From the NCBI RefSeq assembly GCF_013201625.1, contig NZ_CP053839.1, positions 1,550,001-1,614,000 of the forward strand: 64,000 nucleotides of DNA, given 5' to 3'. Position 1 is the stretch's first letter. Each line of letters opens with the position of its first letter. The notes below the pieces were generated by a model. The model saw nothing but the letters and a program-made list of their open reading frames with translations, did not search any database and had not been told where the DNA came from. Below, in pieces: positions 42,298-51,663 of this stretch. Made by a program: the position numbers and the translations under genes. The DNA comes from Aliarcobacter lanthieri (GTDB lineage Bacteria > Campylobacterota > Campylobacteria > Campylobacterales > Arcobacteraceae).

Positions 42298-44208
42298 TTA
42301 TAGCGCTTTAGCAGTTATTTTTGTAAGTCTTTTTGCAAATGCAACTCTATCACTTATCTCGATATCTTCACTAATTTTTGCTAAATCTAATAAAATCCAA
42401 GAAATATCTTCAATTAACTCTTCATCTTTTGTATCTTTTAGTTTTTTAACTATTTCATGATTTGGATTTATTTCTAAAATAGGTTTTATTTCAGGAACAC
42501 TTTGTCCCATTGCTCTAAACATATGTGCCATTGCAGCCATTTGAGCATCTTGTGCATCTTTTGTGATGCAAGAAGCTGATTCAGACAATCTATTTGTAAT
42601 TTTTACATCTTTTACATTGTCATTTAATTTATCTTTAATTTTTGAAACTATATCTTTAAAATTCTCTTCAACTTCTTTTTTTTCTTCTTCACTTTGTTCT
42701 ATTTTTGGAGCTTCACAAGTTGTAATATCTTTAAATTCCCACTCTTTGAATACACCAATAGTTGGAGTTATTATTTCATCTATTTCTTTGTCATCTAAAA
42801 TTAATACTTCAATATCATTTTTCTTATAACTTTCTAAAAGTGGAGAGTTTCTTAAAACTTTTTCATTTTCTCCAACGATATAATAGATAGCTTTTTGTTC
42901 ACTAGAAGCTCTAGATTTGTAATCTTCGAGAGAAGTTAATTTATTATCTTCAGTTTTTGTAGATTTATATCTTAAAAGTTCTAAAATTGCTTCTTTGTTT
43001 GTATAATCTTGATAAACACCCTCTTTTAAAGCTCTATTATATTGTTCTATAAATTTAGAATATTTTTCTTCATCTTTTGAAAGTTTTTTGATTTCAGATA
43101 AAATCTTTTTAACACTACTTTGTTTGATATTTGCTAAAATTCTATTCTCTTGTAAAATCTCTCTACTTACATTTAAAGGTAAATCTTCACTATCAATAAT
43201 ACCTCTTACAAATCTTAAATATGTAGGTAATAACTCTTTATCATCATCAGTTATGAATACTCTTTTTACATATAGTTTAATTCCACTTTGGTAATCTGCT
43301 CTATACATATCAATTGGTGCAATTTGAGGAATATAAAATAGTGTTGTGTACTCATTTACTCCTTCTGTTTTTGTATGAATTGTAAGCATTGGATCACTTG
43401 AATCCTGAGAAATTGATTTATAGAAGTTATTATAATCTTCTTCTTTCAATTTTGCTTTTGGTTGAGTCCAAAGTGCTGTTGCTTCATTTATTTGTTCATG
43501 TTTTCGTTCAATCTTTTTCTCTGCTGTTTTTCCAGCTTTTTCATCTTCTTCGCTTAATGGTTGAGTAACTTCTTCATCATAATTTAAAAATATTGGATAA
43601 GCTATATGATTTGAGTATTTGCTCACAATATTTTTTATTCTATATTTACTTGCAAATTCATCAACTTCATCATCTTTCAATTTTATATAAATTACTGTTC
43701 CATTTGTCTCTTTTGTACAAGGGGCTAAATCAAATTCACCTGTTCCATTTGAACTCCATTTAAAAGCTACTTCTTCACCAGCTTTTTTTGAAATAACATC
43801 TACACTATCTGCTACCATAAAAACAGAATAAAATCCTACTCCGAATTGACCTATTAAATTTGAATCTTTTTTTGCATCTCCAGTTAAAGCTTCAACAAAA
43901 GATTTAGTTCCAGATTTTGCAATAGTTCCAATAGAATTTATCATATCTTCTTCATTCATACCTATACCATTATCAATAATAGTAAGTGATTTATCTTTTT
44001 CATCAAAAGAGATATTTATCTCACCTTTCCAATCAGCAAGACTCTCTTTTAATTTTTCATCTGTAAGCCTTAAATAATTTAGCTTATCTATAGCATCACT
44101 TGCATTTGATACAAGCTCTCTTATAAAAATCTCTTTATTTGAATATAAAGAGTGTGTCATTAAGTGTAGTAGTTGTCCTACTTCTGTTTGGAATTGATAT
44201 TTTGCCAT
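42298..44208 (-). CDS. htpG: Hsp90-family chaperone HtpG
   Basis: 636 residues, normal HtpG length. GHKL ATPase motifs: LVSNASDAIDKL, IIDNGIGMN, IGQFGVGFYS; middle domain with LPLNVSREILQENR; C-terminal dimer region. ATP-dependent folding of stress-damaged proteins. A CIRCE operator upstream points to HrcA control. Confidence 0.97.
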   Translation of the reverse strand: MAKYQFQTEVGQLLHLMTHSLYSNKEIFIRELVSNASDAIDKLNYLRLTDEKLKESLADWKGEINISFDEKDKSLTIIDNGIGMNEEDMINSIGTIAKSGTKSFVEALTGDAKKDSNLIGQFGVGFYSVFMVADSVDVISKKAGEEVAFKWSSNGTGEFDLAPCTKETNGTVIYIKLKDDEVDEFASKYRIKNIVSKYSNHIAYPIFLNYDEEVTQPLSEEDEKAGKTAEKKIERKHEQINEATALWTQPKAKLKEEDYNNFYKSISQDSSDPMLTIHTKTEGVNEYTTLFYIPQIAPIDMYRADYQSGIKLYVKRVFITDDDKELLPTYLRFVRGIIDSEDLPLNVSREILQENRILANIKQSSVKKILSEIKKLSKDEEKYSKFIEQYNRALKEGVYQDYTNKEAILELLRYKSTKTEDNKLTSLEDYKSRASSEQKAIYYIVGENEKVLRNSPLLESYKKNDIEVLILDDKEIDEIITPTIGVFKEWEFKDITTCEAPKIEQSEEEKKEVEENFKDIVSKIKDKLNDNVKDVKITNRLSESASCITKDAQDAQMAAMAHMFRAMGQSVPEIKPILEINPNHEIVKKLKDTKDEELIEDISWILLDLAKISEDIEISDRVAFAKRLTKITAKAL

Positions 44209-44311
44209 TTTATTATCCTCGCTTTTTTTGATTTTTATAAATTTTTATTTTTATTTTTAAAAGAGAATTTTATCTAAGCTTTATTAAACTTGGCTAAAGT
44301 TTTTTATCTTT

Positions 44312-44338
44312 TTAGCACTTTTATATATAGAGTGCTAA
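44312..44338. promoter_or_regulatory. CIRCE operator (HrcA site) upstream of htpG
   Basis: TTAGCACTT-N9-GAGTGCTAA matches the CIRCE consensus TTAGCACTC-N9-GAGTGCTAA with a single mismatch. It lies 104 bases before the htpG start, in the gap shared with the divergent REC-GGDEF gene. Confidence 0.88.
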
Positions 44339-44410
44339 CTATATAGAATAATTTGTAATTAAAAATCTCTATAAAACAAGCAAAAAAAAAATTTGCCCTA
44401 TTAATGGAAA

Positions 44411-44430
44411 GATAAGATAAGATAAGATAT
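44411..44430 (+). repeat. GATAA tandem repeat
   Basis: Three perfect GATAA units and a fourth ending in T stand directly upstream of the REC-GGDEF gene. Too short for confident phase variation but placed where copy number could shift promoter spacing. Confidence 0.5.
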
Positions 44431-44451
44431 TTCTTTTTAGGGAGAGTAAGC

Positions 44452-45363
44452 TTGGAATATAGAAAACCTACAATACTTATTGTTGATGATATGACAACTA
44501 ATTTATTAATATTATCTGATTTATTAAAAGATGAATATGATATAAAAGTTGCTAAAAGTGGAACTAAAGCGTTAGAAATCTTAAATATATCAAATGAAAT
44601 AGATCTCGTTCTTTTAGATATTGAAATGCCTGATATAAATGGATATGATGTATGTAGAAAATTAAAAAATAATAATAAAACAAAAAATCTTCCAATAGTA
44701 TTTATTACAGCAAAAAATAGTGAAGAAGATGAAGAATTTGCATTAAATCTTGGAGCTATTGATTATATAAAAAAGCCTTTCAATAAAGATATTGTAAAAA
44801 TAAGATTAAAAAATCATATTAATCTTAAACTCAAAACTGACTTACTTGAACAGCTATCAATGTATGATAGTTTAACTAATATAAGGAATAGGAGATTTTT
44901 TGATGAAGCTTTCGAAATAACTTTTTTAGAATCAAAAAGAGAAAAAAACAATCTAGCTGTTTTAATGATAGACATAGATTTTTTCAAAAGATATAATGAT
45001 AATTATGGACATGGGAAAGGTGATGAAGCATTAAGACAAGTGGCAAAAGCTTTACAATCGACTTTAAAACGACCTAGTGATTTAGTTGCTAGATATGGAG
45101 GGGAAGAGTTTGTTATTCTTTTAAAAGATATTAATAGAAGTGGTTTAGAAACTGTTGCAAAAAATCTTTTAAAAGCAGTAAGAGATTTAAAAATAACTCA
45201 TGAGTTTTCAAAAATAGAAAAATTTATAACAGTTAGTATTGGGATATCTTTCTTCTCTTCAAATTCAGATATTACAAAATTAGAACTTTTAATGAAAGCT
45301 GATGAAACTTTATATCAAGTAAAAAATAGTGGAAGAAACAATTATTCTATAATAGATATTTAA
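44452..45363 (+). CDS. REC-GGDEF response regulator (PleD-like diguanylate cyclase)
   Basis: 303 residues starting at TTG, 5 bases after GGGAGAG. Receiver domain 8-125 with D12/D13, phospho-acceptor D56 (LVLLDIEMPD) and KKPFN; GGDEF domain 130-303 with intact RYGGEEFVIL. Phosphorylation should switch on c-di-GMP synthesis. No kinase is adjacent; the two orphan-type kinases in the window are possible partners. Confidence 0.92.
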   Translation: MEYRKPTILIVDDMTTNLLILSDLLKDEYDIKVAKSGTKALEILNISNEIDLVLLDIEMPDINGYDVCRKLKNNNKTKNLPIVFITAKNSEEDEEFALNLGAIDYIKKPFNKDIVKIRLKNHINLKLKTDLLEQLSMYDSLTNIRNRRFFDEAFEITFLESKREKNNLAVLMIDIDFFKRYNDNYGHGKGDEALRQVAKALQSTLKRPSDLVARYGGEEFVILLKDINRSGLETVAKNLLKAVRDLKITHEFSKIEKFITVSIGISFFSSNSDITKLELLMKADETLYQVKNSGRNNYSIIDI

Positions 45364-45391
45364 AACAAACCCTATAAAAAATATAAATATT

Positions 45392-45598
45392 TTAAATAGG
45401 ATCTAAAGATAAATTTTCAAGAGTTATTTTTTTATCAAGATAAATTAATTTCATATTTTCTAAAGCATCTTTTAAAACAGATAAAGCTTCATGCACTTTT
45501 TCTATATTTATATCATAGTCAATACAATCTATTTCCAACATACTTTCAATTTTTTCTTGAAATTCTTTTAATACGAGTATAGCTTCATTTTCACTCAT
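45392..45598 (-). CDS. Small hypothetical protein
   Basis: 68 residues from MSENEAIL, chosen because AAAAGG stands 7 bases before it; an upstream ATG would add 10 residues without a ribosome site. Acidic and helical (heptad-like Leu/Ile spacing), so perhaps a short coiled coil. Function unknown. Confidence 0.55.
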   Translation of the reverse strand: MSENEAILVLKEFQEKIESMLEIDCIDYDINIEKVHEALSVLKDALENMKLIYLDKKITLENLSLDPI

Positions 45599-45774
45599 TT
45601 TTATGCCTTTTATATTTAATAGTTCCATACTTTTACATAAAAATATAGAATAATTCCTTTATTGTATTTTATTTATTTAGAATTATTCCTTAAAATTGTT
45701 ATATTTAATGGAATAAATCTTATGTTGCCTTGTCACTACTCATAAAGTAAATTAACAATAAAAAAAGGATTTTT

Positions 45775-45969
45775 ATGAAAATGACAAAAAGAGACATTGC
45801 TGGATTTTTAAATGTAGATATAAAAACTCTATATAATTGGCAAAAATATAAACCTAACTTATATAAAACTGTTATGTTAGGGCTTATGATTGAAGATATT
45901 ATTGATAAATCAGAAAAAAGTTTGAAAGAACTTAAAGAACTTAAAAAGGAATTTGAAAATAAGAAATAA
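45775..45969 (+). CDS. Small helix-turn-helix protein
   Basis: 64 residues with a strong AAAAAAGGA ribosome site. KRDIAGFLNVDIKTLYNWQKYKP looks like a helix-turn-helix (about 5-25), followed by a charged helix (EKSLKELKELKKEFENKK). Probably a DNA-binding regulator; no partner is evident. Confidence 0.6.
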   Translation: MKMTKRDIAGFLNVDIKTLYNWQKYKPNLYKTVMLGLMIEDIIDKSEKSLKELKELKKEFENKK

Positions 45970-46101
45970 AATATATTAAATTAATTTATTAAATATCGTA
46001 TCTTTTTTATATAGATTATAAATCTAAACTAACAAATACTTAAAAGTGAAAAAATATAGCTTTTGATATAATAATGACTTCAAAAATATAAAGGCTAAAA
46101 T

Positions 46102-47985
46102 ATGAACAAAGAAAAATTTTTATATGATTTACAAAAAATATATGACTTTTTAAATGAACAAAAAGCAACAACAAATGAACTAATAAAATATTTAGAAAAT
46201 GAAGAGTTTGATAAACTAGAACTTATTAATGAGTTTGCAAAAGCTTTAAATCTTGAAATAAATAGTGATTTAAAATTTGCACTTGTAACTAGACTTGTAA
46301 ACTTACGAGATGATAGTTTAGTTCAAGTTCTAAAAAAGTTAGAGAAAAATGAAATAGAAATCATAGACTTACAAGAAAAAGCTTATCAATTTGTAAAAGA
46401 TTATTGGCATAATGTGCATACAAAATTTATAGATTTTATTGTACAAAACTCACTTTTAACTCCTTTTTATAGAGAAGTTTTTATAGGAGTTTATAATGTA
46501 GGACTTCAGATGAGTTCTTGGCAAACTTCTTGGACAGCACATATCATAAATGGCATAAATAAAGAACTTATGTATAAATTTGATAATGATGAAACAAAAA
46601 TAATGAAGTATCTTGAAGATGAACAACTTTTTGATAAAGGTCATGGTGGTATAACAGCAGATAGATGCTATTCTGCTCTTGTAAAAGAAAAAGATAGATA
46701 TACATCAAAAGCTTACATAAAAGTTTTCAAAAAAGAAGTTACTAAAGTTGTAGATGCACTTGAAGAGTTTGCAGATAAACTAATAGAACTGGAAGATGAA
46801 ATATATAATCAAAAATGGGAATATATAGCATACATACAGAGTTTAATAGTAGCATTTAGTGAAGATAAAACTGATAGTTTAGTAGAAAAATGGGCAAATG
46901 TAGATAGAACTTGGATGAAAATAAAAACTCCAATTCAAATAGGGCATCCACTTGAATATTACGAAGATCATTTTAGAAAAGCTGTTGCACTAGAATGGGA
47001 TATAAGACTGACAAATCCAAAATTTGCACAAAATGACCATAGAGTAAATAAAATAAAATCAGCATTTACAAAAATTTACAATAGTTTTGAATCAAATCTA
47101 GAATATAAAAAAATATATGATTTTAGCTTAGCTTCACTAGATAAAGTACAACTTTATGTAGGTCGCCCTGCACTATTTTTTGGTGCAGAGTTAAATGGAC
47201 TTTTTTCAGCACAAGTTGTACCAAATGATGAAGTTGTAAGTTTGGAAGAAGGTAAAAAAATATTTGCATTTAGTGATGAAATATTACAAAGTAGTCGTGC
47301 AAAACCATTTTTAAAACTTTCTAGTGAGATTTTTGGGCAAGAGCTTCTAAGAAGGGATAGAGATTTTTTATTCAATCAAACTAATTCTTGGCATCAAGTA
47401 TATGATATTAGCACTATTGGGCATGAATATGGACATATTTTATGGTGTGATAAAGAAACAGAAAGTTTTATGAATAAAACTGGAAATTTTAAAAATATTG
47501 AAGAGTTTAAAGCAACAACAGGCGGATTAATATCATATTTACTTGATGATGAAAATGATGAAAAACATTTAAAAGAACAAGTTTTAATAGACTTAGTTAA
47601 AAGAAGTGTAGGATTAATATCTTGGATGGAAGTTGATGAAGTTCAACCATACTATTGTGAAGGGTTGATTCATTTAAGTGGACTTTTTGAAAGCAATATT
47701 TTATCTTGGGATGATAAAAATAAAAAATTAAATATAGATTTAAGTGATGAAAAATTTGAGAAATTAAAAGAATGGTATATTATAAATTATACTGCTTTAG
47801 CAAAACACTATTTAGAAAAAGAAGATGCTACAAAATTTCTAAATCGTTATGCTACAAAAGAAGATAGATATTTTATGCCAAATGATAAAAACATAAACTC
47901 TTTTGTAAAATACTATTTCAAAAGATACCAAGAGATAGGACAAGAATTAGATACTCTTGATAAAAAAGAGAACTATTTAAAATAA
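46102..47985 (+). CDS. ciaB: CiaB-family invasion-antigen protein with HExxH motif
   Basis: 627 residues, the usual CiaB length. Campylobacter CiaB was reported as a secreted factor for host-cell invasion; relatives occur across free-living Arcobacter species. No signal peptide is seen. Residues 441-445 read HEYGH in a helix (STIGHEYGHILW), and E467/E468 in NIEEFKAT follow at a distance fitting a third zinc ligand, so a metallopeptidase-like site of the gluzincin kind is possible. That activity is inference from motif only. Confidence 0.88.
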   Translation: MNKEKFLYDLQKIYDFLNEQKATTNELIKYLENEEFDKLELINEFAKALNLEINSDLKFALVTRLVNLRDDSLVQVLKKLEKNEIEIIDLQEKAYQFVKDYWHNVHTKFIDFIVQNSLLTPFYREVFIGVYNVGLQMSSWQTSWTAHIINGINKELMYKFDNDETKIMKYLEDEQLFDKGHGGITADRCYSALVKEKDRYTSKAYIKVFKKEVTKVVDALEEFADKLIELEDEIYNQKWEYIAYIQSLIVAFSEDKTDSLVEKWANVDRTWMKIKTPIQIGHPLEYYEDHFRKAVALEWDIRLTNPKFAQNDHRVNKIKSAFTKIYNSFESNLEYKKIYDFSLASLDKVQLYVGRPALFFGAELNGLFSAQVVPNDEVVSLEEGKKIFAFSDEILQSSRAKPFLKLSSEIFGQELLRRDRDFLFNQTNSWHQVYDISTIGHEYGHILWCDKETESFMNKTGNFKNIEEFKATTGGLISYLLDDENDEKHLKEQVLIDLVKRSVGLISWMEVDEVQPYYCEGLIHLSGLFESNILSWDDKNKKLNIDLSDEKFEKLKEWYIINYTALAKHYLEKEDATKFLNRYATKEDRYFMPNDKNINSFVKYYFKRYQEIGQELDTLDKKENYLK

Positions 47986-48009
47986 GAAAGTATTAGTAAT
48001 AATACTTTC
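47986..48009. terminator. Terminator between ciaB and the AraC gene
   Basis: GAAAGTATTA pairs with TAATACTTTC (10 bp, GTAA loop) then TTTTAAT; placed right after the ciaB stop and overlapping the end of the convergent gene. Confidence 0.75.
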
Positions 48010-48940
48010 TTTTAATCATTATATTCTTAGGACAAGTTCCAAAAAATTGTATAAAAGCATTTGTAAAATTTGATTGATATTTATATCCTACAAAATTTGC
48101 TATTTCTGCTATTGAATATTCACTTGTTTCTAAAAGTTTTTTAGCATAATTCATTTTTTGTTCTAATATCATTTGACCAGGGCTCTTATCAAAAAGTTGT
48201 TTAAATCCATACTTTAATTTAAATTCATTAAGTGCTACTTTTTTTGACAAAGTTACTAAATCTGGAAATTCATTTGAGTTTAGTATTATATTTTTTGCTT
48301 TATATAAAGCTTCAATATCATCTTGATTAAATTTTATTTTTTTATTATCAGAAATTTTTTGTTGATTAAATATATCACTAAATTCATTATAAATCAGTTC
48401 TAATACCTTACTTTGAAGATAAATATCATGTAATTTACCCTCAAAAGGAGAATTAAAAATCTGAGTTGCTAATTTAATATTCTTTGAAATCTGATTTTTT
48501 AATGTTACACTTGGAGAATTTTCAAAAGAGTCTAAATTAAAAATATTATTAAAATTTTTTTCTAAAAATTCATCTTTTATTATTATTCCTAAAGAATTAG
48601 AATTTTTATCTAAAATTGTTGTCGTATCATATTCGTTAATATATTTAATACAAGAACTATTTTTTTTAAAACTTTCTTCTTTTTTAAAACTATTATCTAT
48701 TATATTACTCTCTCCATCAAGAACAATATTCACAACTAAGCCTTTAATTTTTGAATTAGCATGTAAGAATATTTTTTCATTAGTTAAAATTTTTGTTTTT
48801 AATAATAAAATATCTTCTGTAATTTTATATTTCAAAGTAGATATAAATCCAAGTTCTTTTGGAAAATTAACTATAATATCATTTTGATTTGAAGAGAATT
48901 TATATGCTTCCATATCATTTAATGTAAAATTATAAGACAT
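47993..48940 (-). CDS. AraC-family regulator (PchR-like)
   Basis: 315 residues. C-terminal AraC double helix-turn-helix (about 215-312: ALNEFKLKYGFKQLF; YSIAEIANFVGYKYQSNFTNAF). The N-terminal 200 residues are a ligand or siderophore-sensing region as in PchR. It diverges from a TonB receptor gene, the classic layout for siderophore uptake control. Confidence 0.88.
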   Translation of the reverse strand: MSYNFTLNDMEAYKFSSNQNDIIVNFPKELGFISTLKYKITEDILLLKTKILTNEKIFLHANSKIKGLVVNIVLDGESNIIDNSFKKEESFKKNSSCIKYINEYDTTTILDKNSNSLGIIIKDEFLEKNFNNIFNLDSFENSPSVTLKNQISKNIKLATQIFNSPFEGKLHDIYLQSKVLELIYNEFSDIFNQQKISDNKKIKFNQDDIEALYKAKNIILNSNEFPDLVTLSKKVALNEFKLKYGFKQLFDKSPGQMILEQKMNYAKKLLETSEYSIAEIANFVGYKYQSNFTNAFIQFFGTCPKNIMIKRKYYY

Positions 48941-48959
48941 TTAATTCCTTATTCATAAA

Positions 48960-48986
48960 AAGTAATTCTAAAATAATAAATTACTT
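48960..48986. promoter_or_regulatory. Inverted repeat in the AraC/TonB intergenic region
   Basis: AAGTAATT-N11-AATTACTT, a perfect 8-bp inverted repeat between the divergent genes. TTATCATTATAAT at 49004-49016 adds a partial Fur-box-like sequence and the likely -10. The binding protein is unknown. Confidence 0.45.
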
Positions 48987-49050
48987 CTTGAAGTCAATAT
49001 TCCTTATCATTATAATACAAGCTTATTAAAAACTTGTTAAAGGGAAAAAA

Positions 49051-51138
49051 ATGATAAACAAAACACATAAGTTAATTTTTTGTTCAATATTTGCAAGCTC
49101 AGTACTATTTGCAACAGAAACAACAAAACTAGATGAAATAACAGTTAGTGCAAATAAAATGGAAGAAAATATAAAAGATGTTCCTCAAAGTATTACTGTA
49201 TTAACTGAAGAAGATATAGAAGTAAAAGGAATAAAAAATATTTCTGATGTAATAAAGGAGATTCCAAATCTATCATCTTCAAATTTATATTATGAGCAAG
49301 TTAATTTTAGAGGAATCAATACTTCATTATTTACAGCAACAAACCCTGTTGTAATATATATAGATGGAATTCCACATAGTAATCGTTTTGGTTATAATAC
49401 TTCTTTAATAAATGTTGAAAAAATTGAAGTTTTAAGAGGTCCACAAGGAACAATTTATGGAAAAGATAGTATCGGTGGAGTTATAAATATAGTAACAAAA
49501 CAACCAGATAATTTAGAAGGATTTATCTCTACAGAATATGGTTCAAATAATTTTATGGAAGGAAAATTAAATCTTAATGTTCCAATAATAAAAGATAAAT
49601 TATACATCAGTACAAATGGTGTGATATCAAAAAATGATGGCTGGATAACAAATAATAACTCAGCACAAAAAGATGATGCAAATAATCAAAAATTACATAA
49701 ATTAAATTTTAATGTTATATATAAACCAACAGATAGACTATCATCAAAAATTAGTATTTTTAATAGTAAAGATAAAAAATATTTTATAGAAGGAGGAATT
49801 ATACCTTCAAATAATATAAATGATTATAAGAGAAAAGATTTTAAAAATGCAAATTTTGAAACAGATTCTTATAATGATACAACAAATAATTCACAAGCAT
49901 TAAATCTAACATATGACTTTGATAATTATATTTTATCATCTACAACAACTAATTCAAAAACAGACATTAAATTTAATTATGATTTTGATTGGTCAAATAA
50001 TCCAGCAAATGACAACTTAAATATTTTTGCTAACACTGAATTGAAAAATTTTACTCAAGAATTAAGGCTTCAAAATAAAGACAATTCTAATATAAAATGG
50101 CTAACTGGTTTATATTATGAAAAAGATAAATTTAATAATAAAAAATATGGTTCAGAATACCCAGCTTACATGTGGGGAAATATATTTGGAATAGATAATA
50201 TTTATACAGATTATGTTTCTAAAACTTCTAGCCAAACTCAAGCTATTTTTGGACAAATGATAATTCCTATTATAGAAAATATTGATTTAACTTTAGGAGC
50301 TAGATACCAAAAAATTAAAAAAGATATAAATTTAGATTATTTTATGAAACCTACTGGTTCAAATAACCAAGCAATATACTCTCTTGATTCTGAAGAAACA
50401 TGGAAAACTTTTTTACCAAAATTTGCACTATCATATAAAATAAATGATAATAATACATCATTTTTTAGTATTTCAAAAGGTTATTTGCCTGGAGGATTTA
50501 ATTATTATGCAGATAGTGGAACAGTTGATAACAATAAATTTGATGCACAAAAATCTATAAATTATGAACTAGGTATAAAAAGTTACCTTTTAAATAATAA
50601 GTTAAATATATCTGCTTCAATTTTTTATATGGATATTGATGATATTCACTTGTTTAATTTTGATGGAATGAGGATGACAACAACAAATGGAGGTAAAGCA
50701 ACTTCTCAAGGTTTAGAAGTAGAAACAAAATATATCATAAATAATAACTGGGCAATAAATTCTTCATTAGGACTAATTCAAGCTAAATATGATGAATATA
50801 TAAACTCAAACAATAAAGACAATAGGATAGAAAACACTCCTTCTTATAATTTTAATATAGGATTAACATACCAAAACCAAAATGGAATTTATGGAAGATT
50901 TGATATTTTTAATCAAGGTAAAAAATATTTTGATGCAGCAAATACTTTAAAAGAAAATTCTTATACTACAGCTAATATTAAAATTGGATATATGTTTAAT
51001 AATTGGGATATTTATGCTTATATGAAAAATATTACTGATGAAAGTTATTTAACAACAGCTACTCAAATGCCTACTGGATATTTAGTAACTTTTGGAGAAG
51101 GAAGATTTACAGGAGTTGGAATAAAATACTCATTTTAA
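49051..51138 (+). CDS. TonB-dependent outer-membrane receptor
   Basis: 695 residues. Signal peptide (about 1-19), TonB box-like TTKLDEITVSA, plug domain (KDVPQSITVLTEEDI; IEVLRGPQGTIYGKDSIGGV) and barrel ending in GVGIKYSF. Siderophore or other ferric-chelate uptake is likely, with the divergent AraC protein as its regulator. No periplasmic or ABC transport genes adjoin. Confidence 0.9.
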   Translation: MINKTHKLIFCSIFASSVLFATETTKLDEITVSANKMEENIKDVPQSITVLTEEDIEVKGIKNISDVIKEIPNLSSSNLYYEQVNFRGINTSLFTATNPVVIYIDGIPHSNRFGYNTSLINVEKIEVLRGPQGTIYGKDSIGGVINIVTKQPDNLEGFISTEYGSNNFMEGKLNLNVPIIKDKLYISTNGVISKNDGWITNNNSAQKDDANNQKLHKLNFNVIYKPTDRLSSKISIFNSKDKKYFIEGGIIPSNNINDYKRKDFKNANFETDSYNDTTNNSQALNLTYDFDNYILSSTTTNSKTDIKFNYDFDWSNNPANDNLNIFANTELKNFTQELRLQNKDNSNIKWLTGLYYEKDKFNNKKYGSEYPAYMWGNIFGIDNIYTDYVSKTSSQTQAIFGQMIIPIIENIDLTLGARYQKIKKDINLDYFMKPTGSNNQAIYSLDSEETWKTFLPKFALSYKINDNNTSFFSISKGYLPGGFNYYADSGTVDNNKFDAQKSINYELGIKSYLLNNKLNISASIFYMDIDDIHLFNFDGMRMTTTNGGKATSQGLEVETKYIINNNWAINSSLGLIQAKYDEYINSNNKDNRIENTPSYNFNIGLTYQNQNGIYGRFDIFNQGKKYFDAANTLKENSYTTANIKIGYMFNNWDIYAYMKNITDESYLTTATQMPTGYLVTFGEGRFTGVGIKYSF

Positions 51139-51174
51139 GATAAGGAATCTATATTTTATATAGATTCCTTATCT
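51138..51174. terminator. Strong bidirectional terminator
   Basis: A perfect 16-bp stem (AGATAAGGAATCTATA with its complement, 5-base loop) between the TonB receptor stop and the end of the convergent ankyrin gene, followed by AATTATTTTT. Confidence 0.85.
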
Positions 51175-51655
51175 AATTATTTTTCCTAAATAAGCTAATG
51201 ATTTTTGAAAATAGAAGATAAAGTTTATATTTAAAACTCATATTTTTATCTTGCTCATTTAGATATTTTACTATTTTGGTATTTCCAAACATACTAGCAA
51301 ACATAAGTGGAGTTGTACCAAGTCCATTGTTTTCATGTATGTTTGCTCCAGCTGTTACAAGAATTTTTACAATTTCTAAATAACCTTTAAAGCAAACACC
51401 AGCAAGAGGTGTTTGTCCTTTATCATTTTTCTTATCTACATCAGCACCTAAATCTACTAGCATTTGTGTAGTATCAATATTGCCATTGTAAGAAGCCAAC
51501 ATCAAAAGAGTATTTCCTTTATGATCAGTTAAATTAACACTAAGTCCAGCTTCAATCATAGCTTTTAAATATTGAGTTTTACCAGTTCTTGAAAAATCAA
51601 GTGCCAAAACTTGTAATTCTTCATATCGTTTTAACTCTTCTTGTGTAACTTCCAT
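51173..51655 (-). CDS. Ankyrin-repeat partner of catalase
   Basis: 160 residues with three to four ankyrin repeats (KGNTLLMLASYNGN; KGQTPLAGVCFKGY; LGTTPLMFASMFGN). In Campylobacter jejuni the matching protein next to katA (Cj1386) helps deliver haem to catalase. It lies 8 bases after katA in the same orientation, so the same role is likely. Confidence 0.88.
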   Translation of the reverse strand: MEVTQEELKRYEELQVLALDFSRTGKTQYLKAMIEAGLSVNLTDHKGNTLLMLASYNGNIDTTQMLVDLGADVDKKNDKGQTPLAGVCFKGYLEIVKILVTAGANIHENNGLGTTPLMFASMFGNTKIVKYLNEQDKNMSFKYKLYLLFSKIISLFRKNN

Positions 51656-51663
51656 AAAAAACC

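Noticed and set aside
44411-44430. GATAA repeats as a CRISPR or transposon end
   Set aside because: Units are 5 bases without spacers or flanking inverted repeats.
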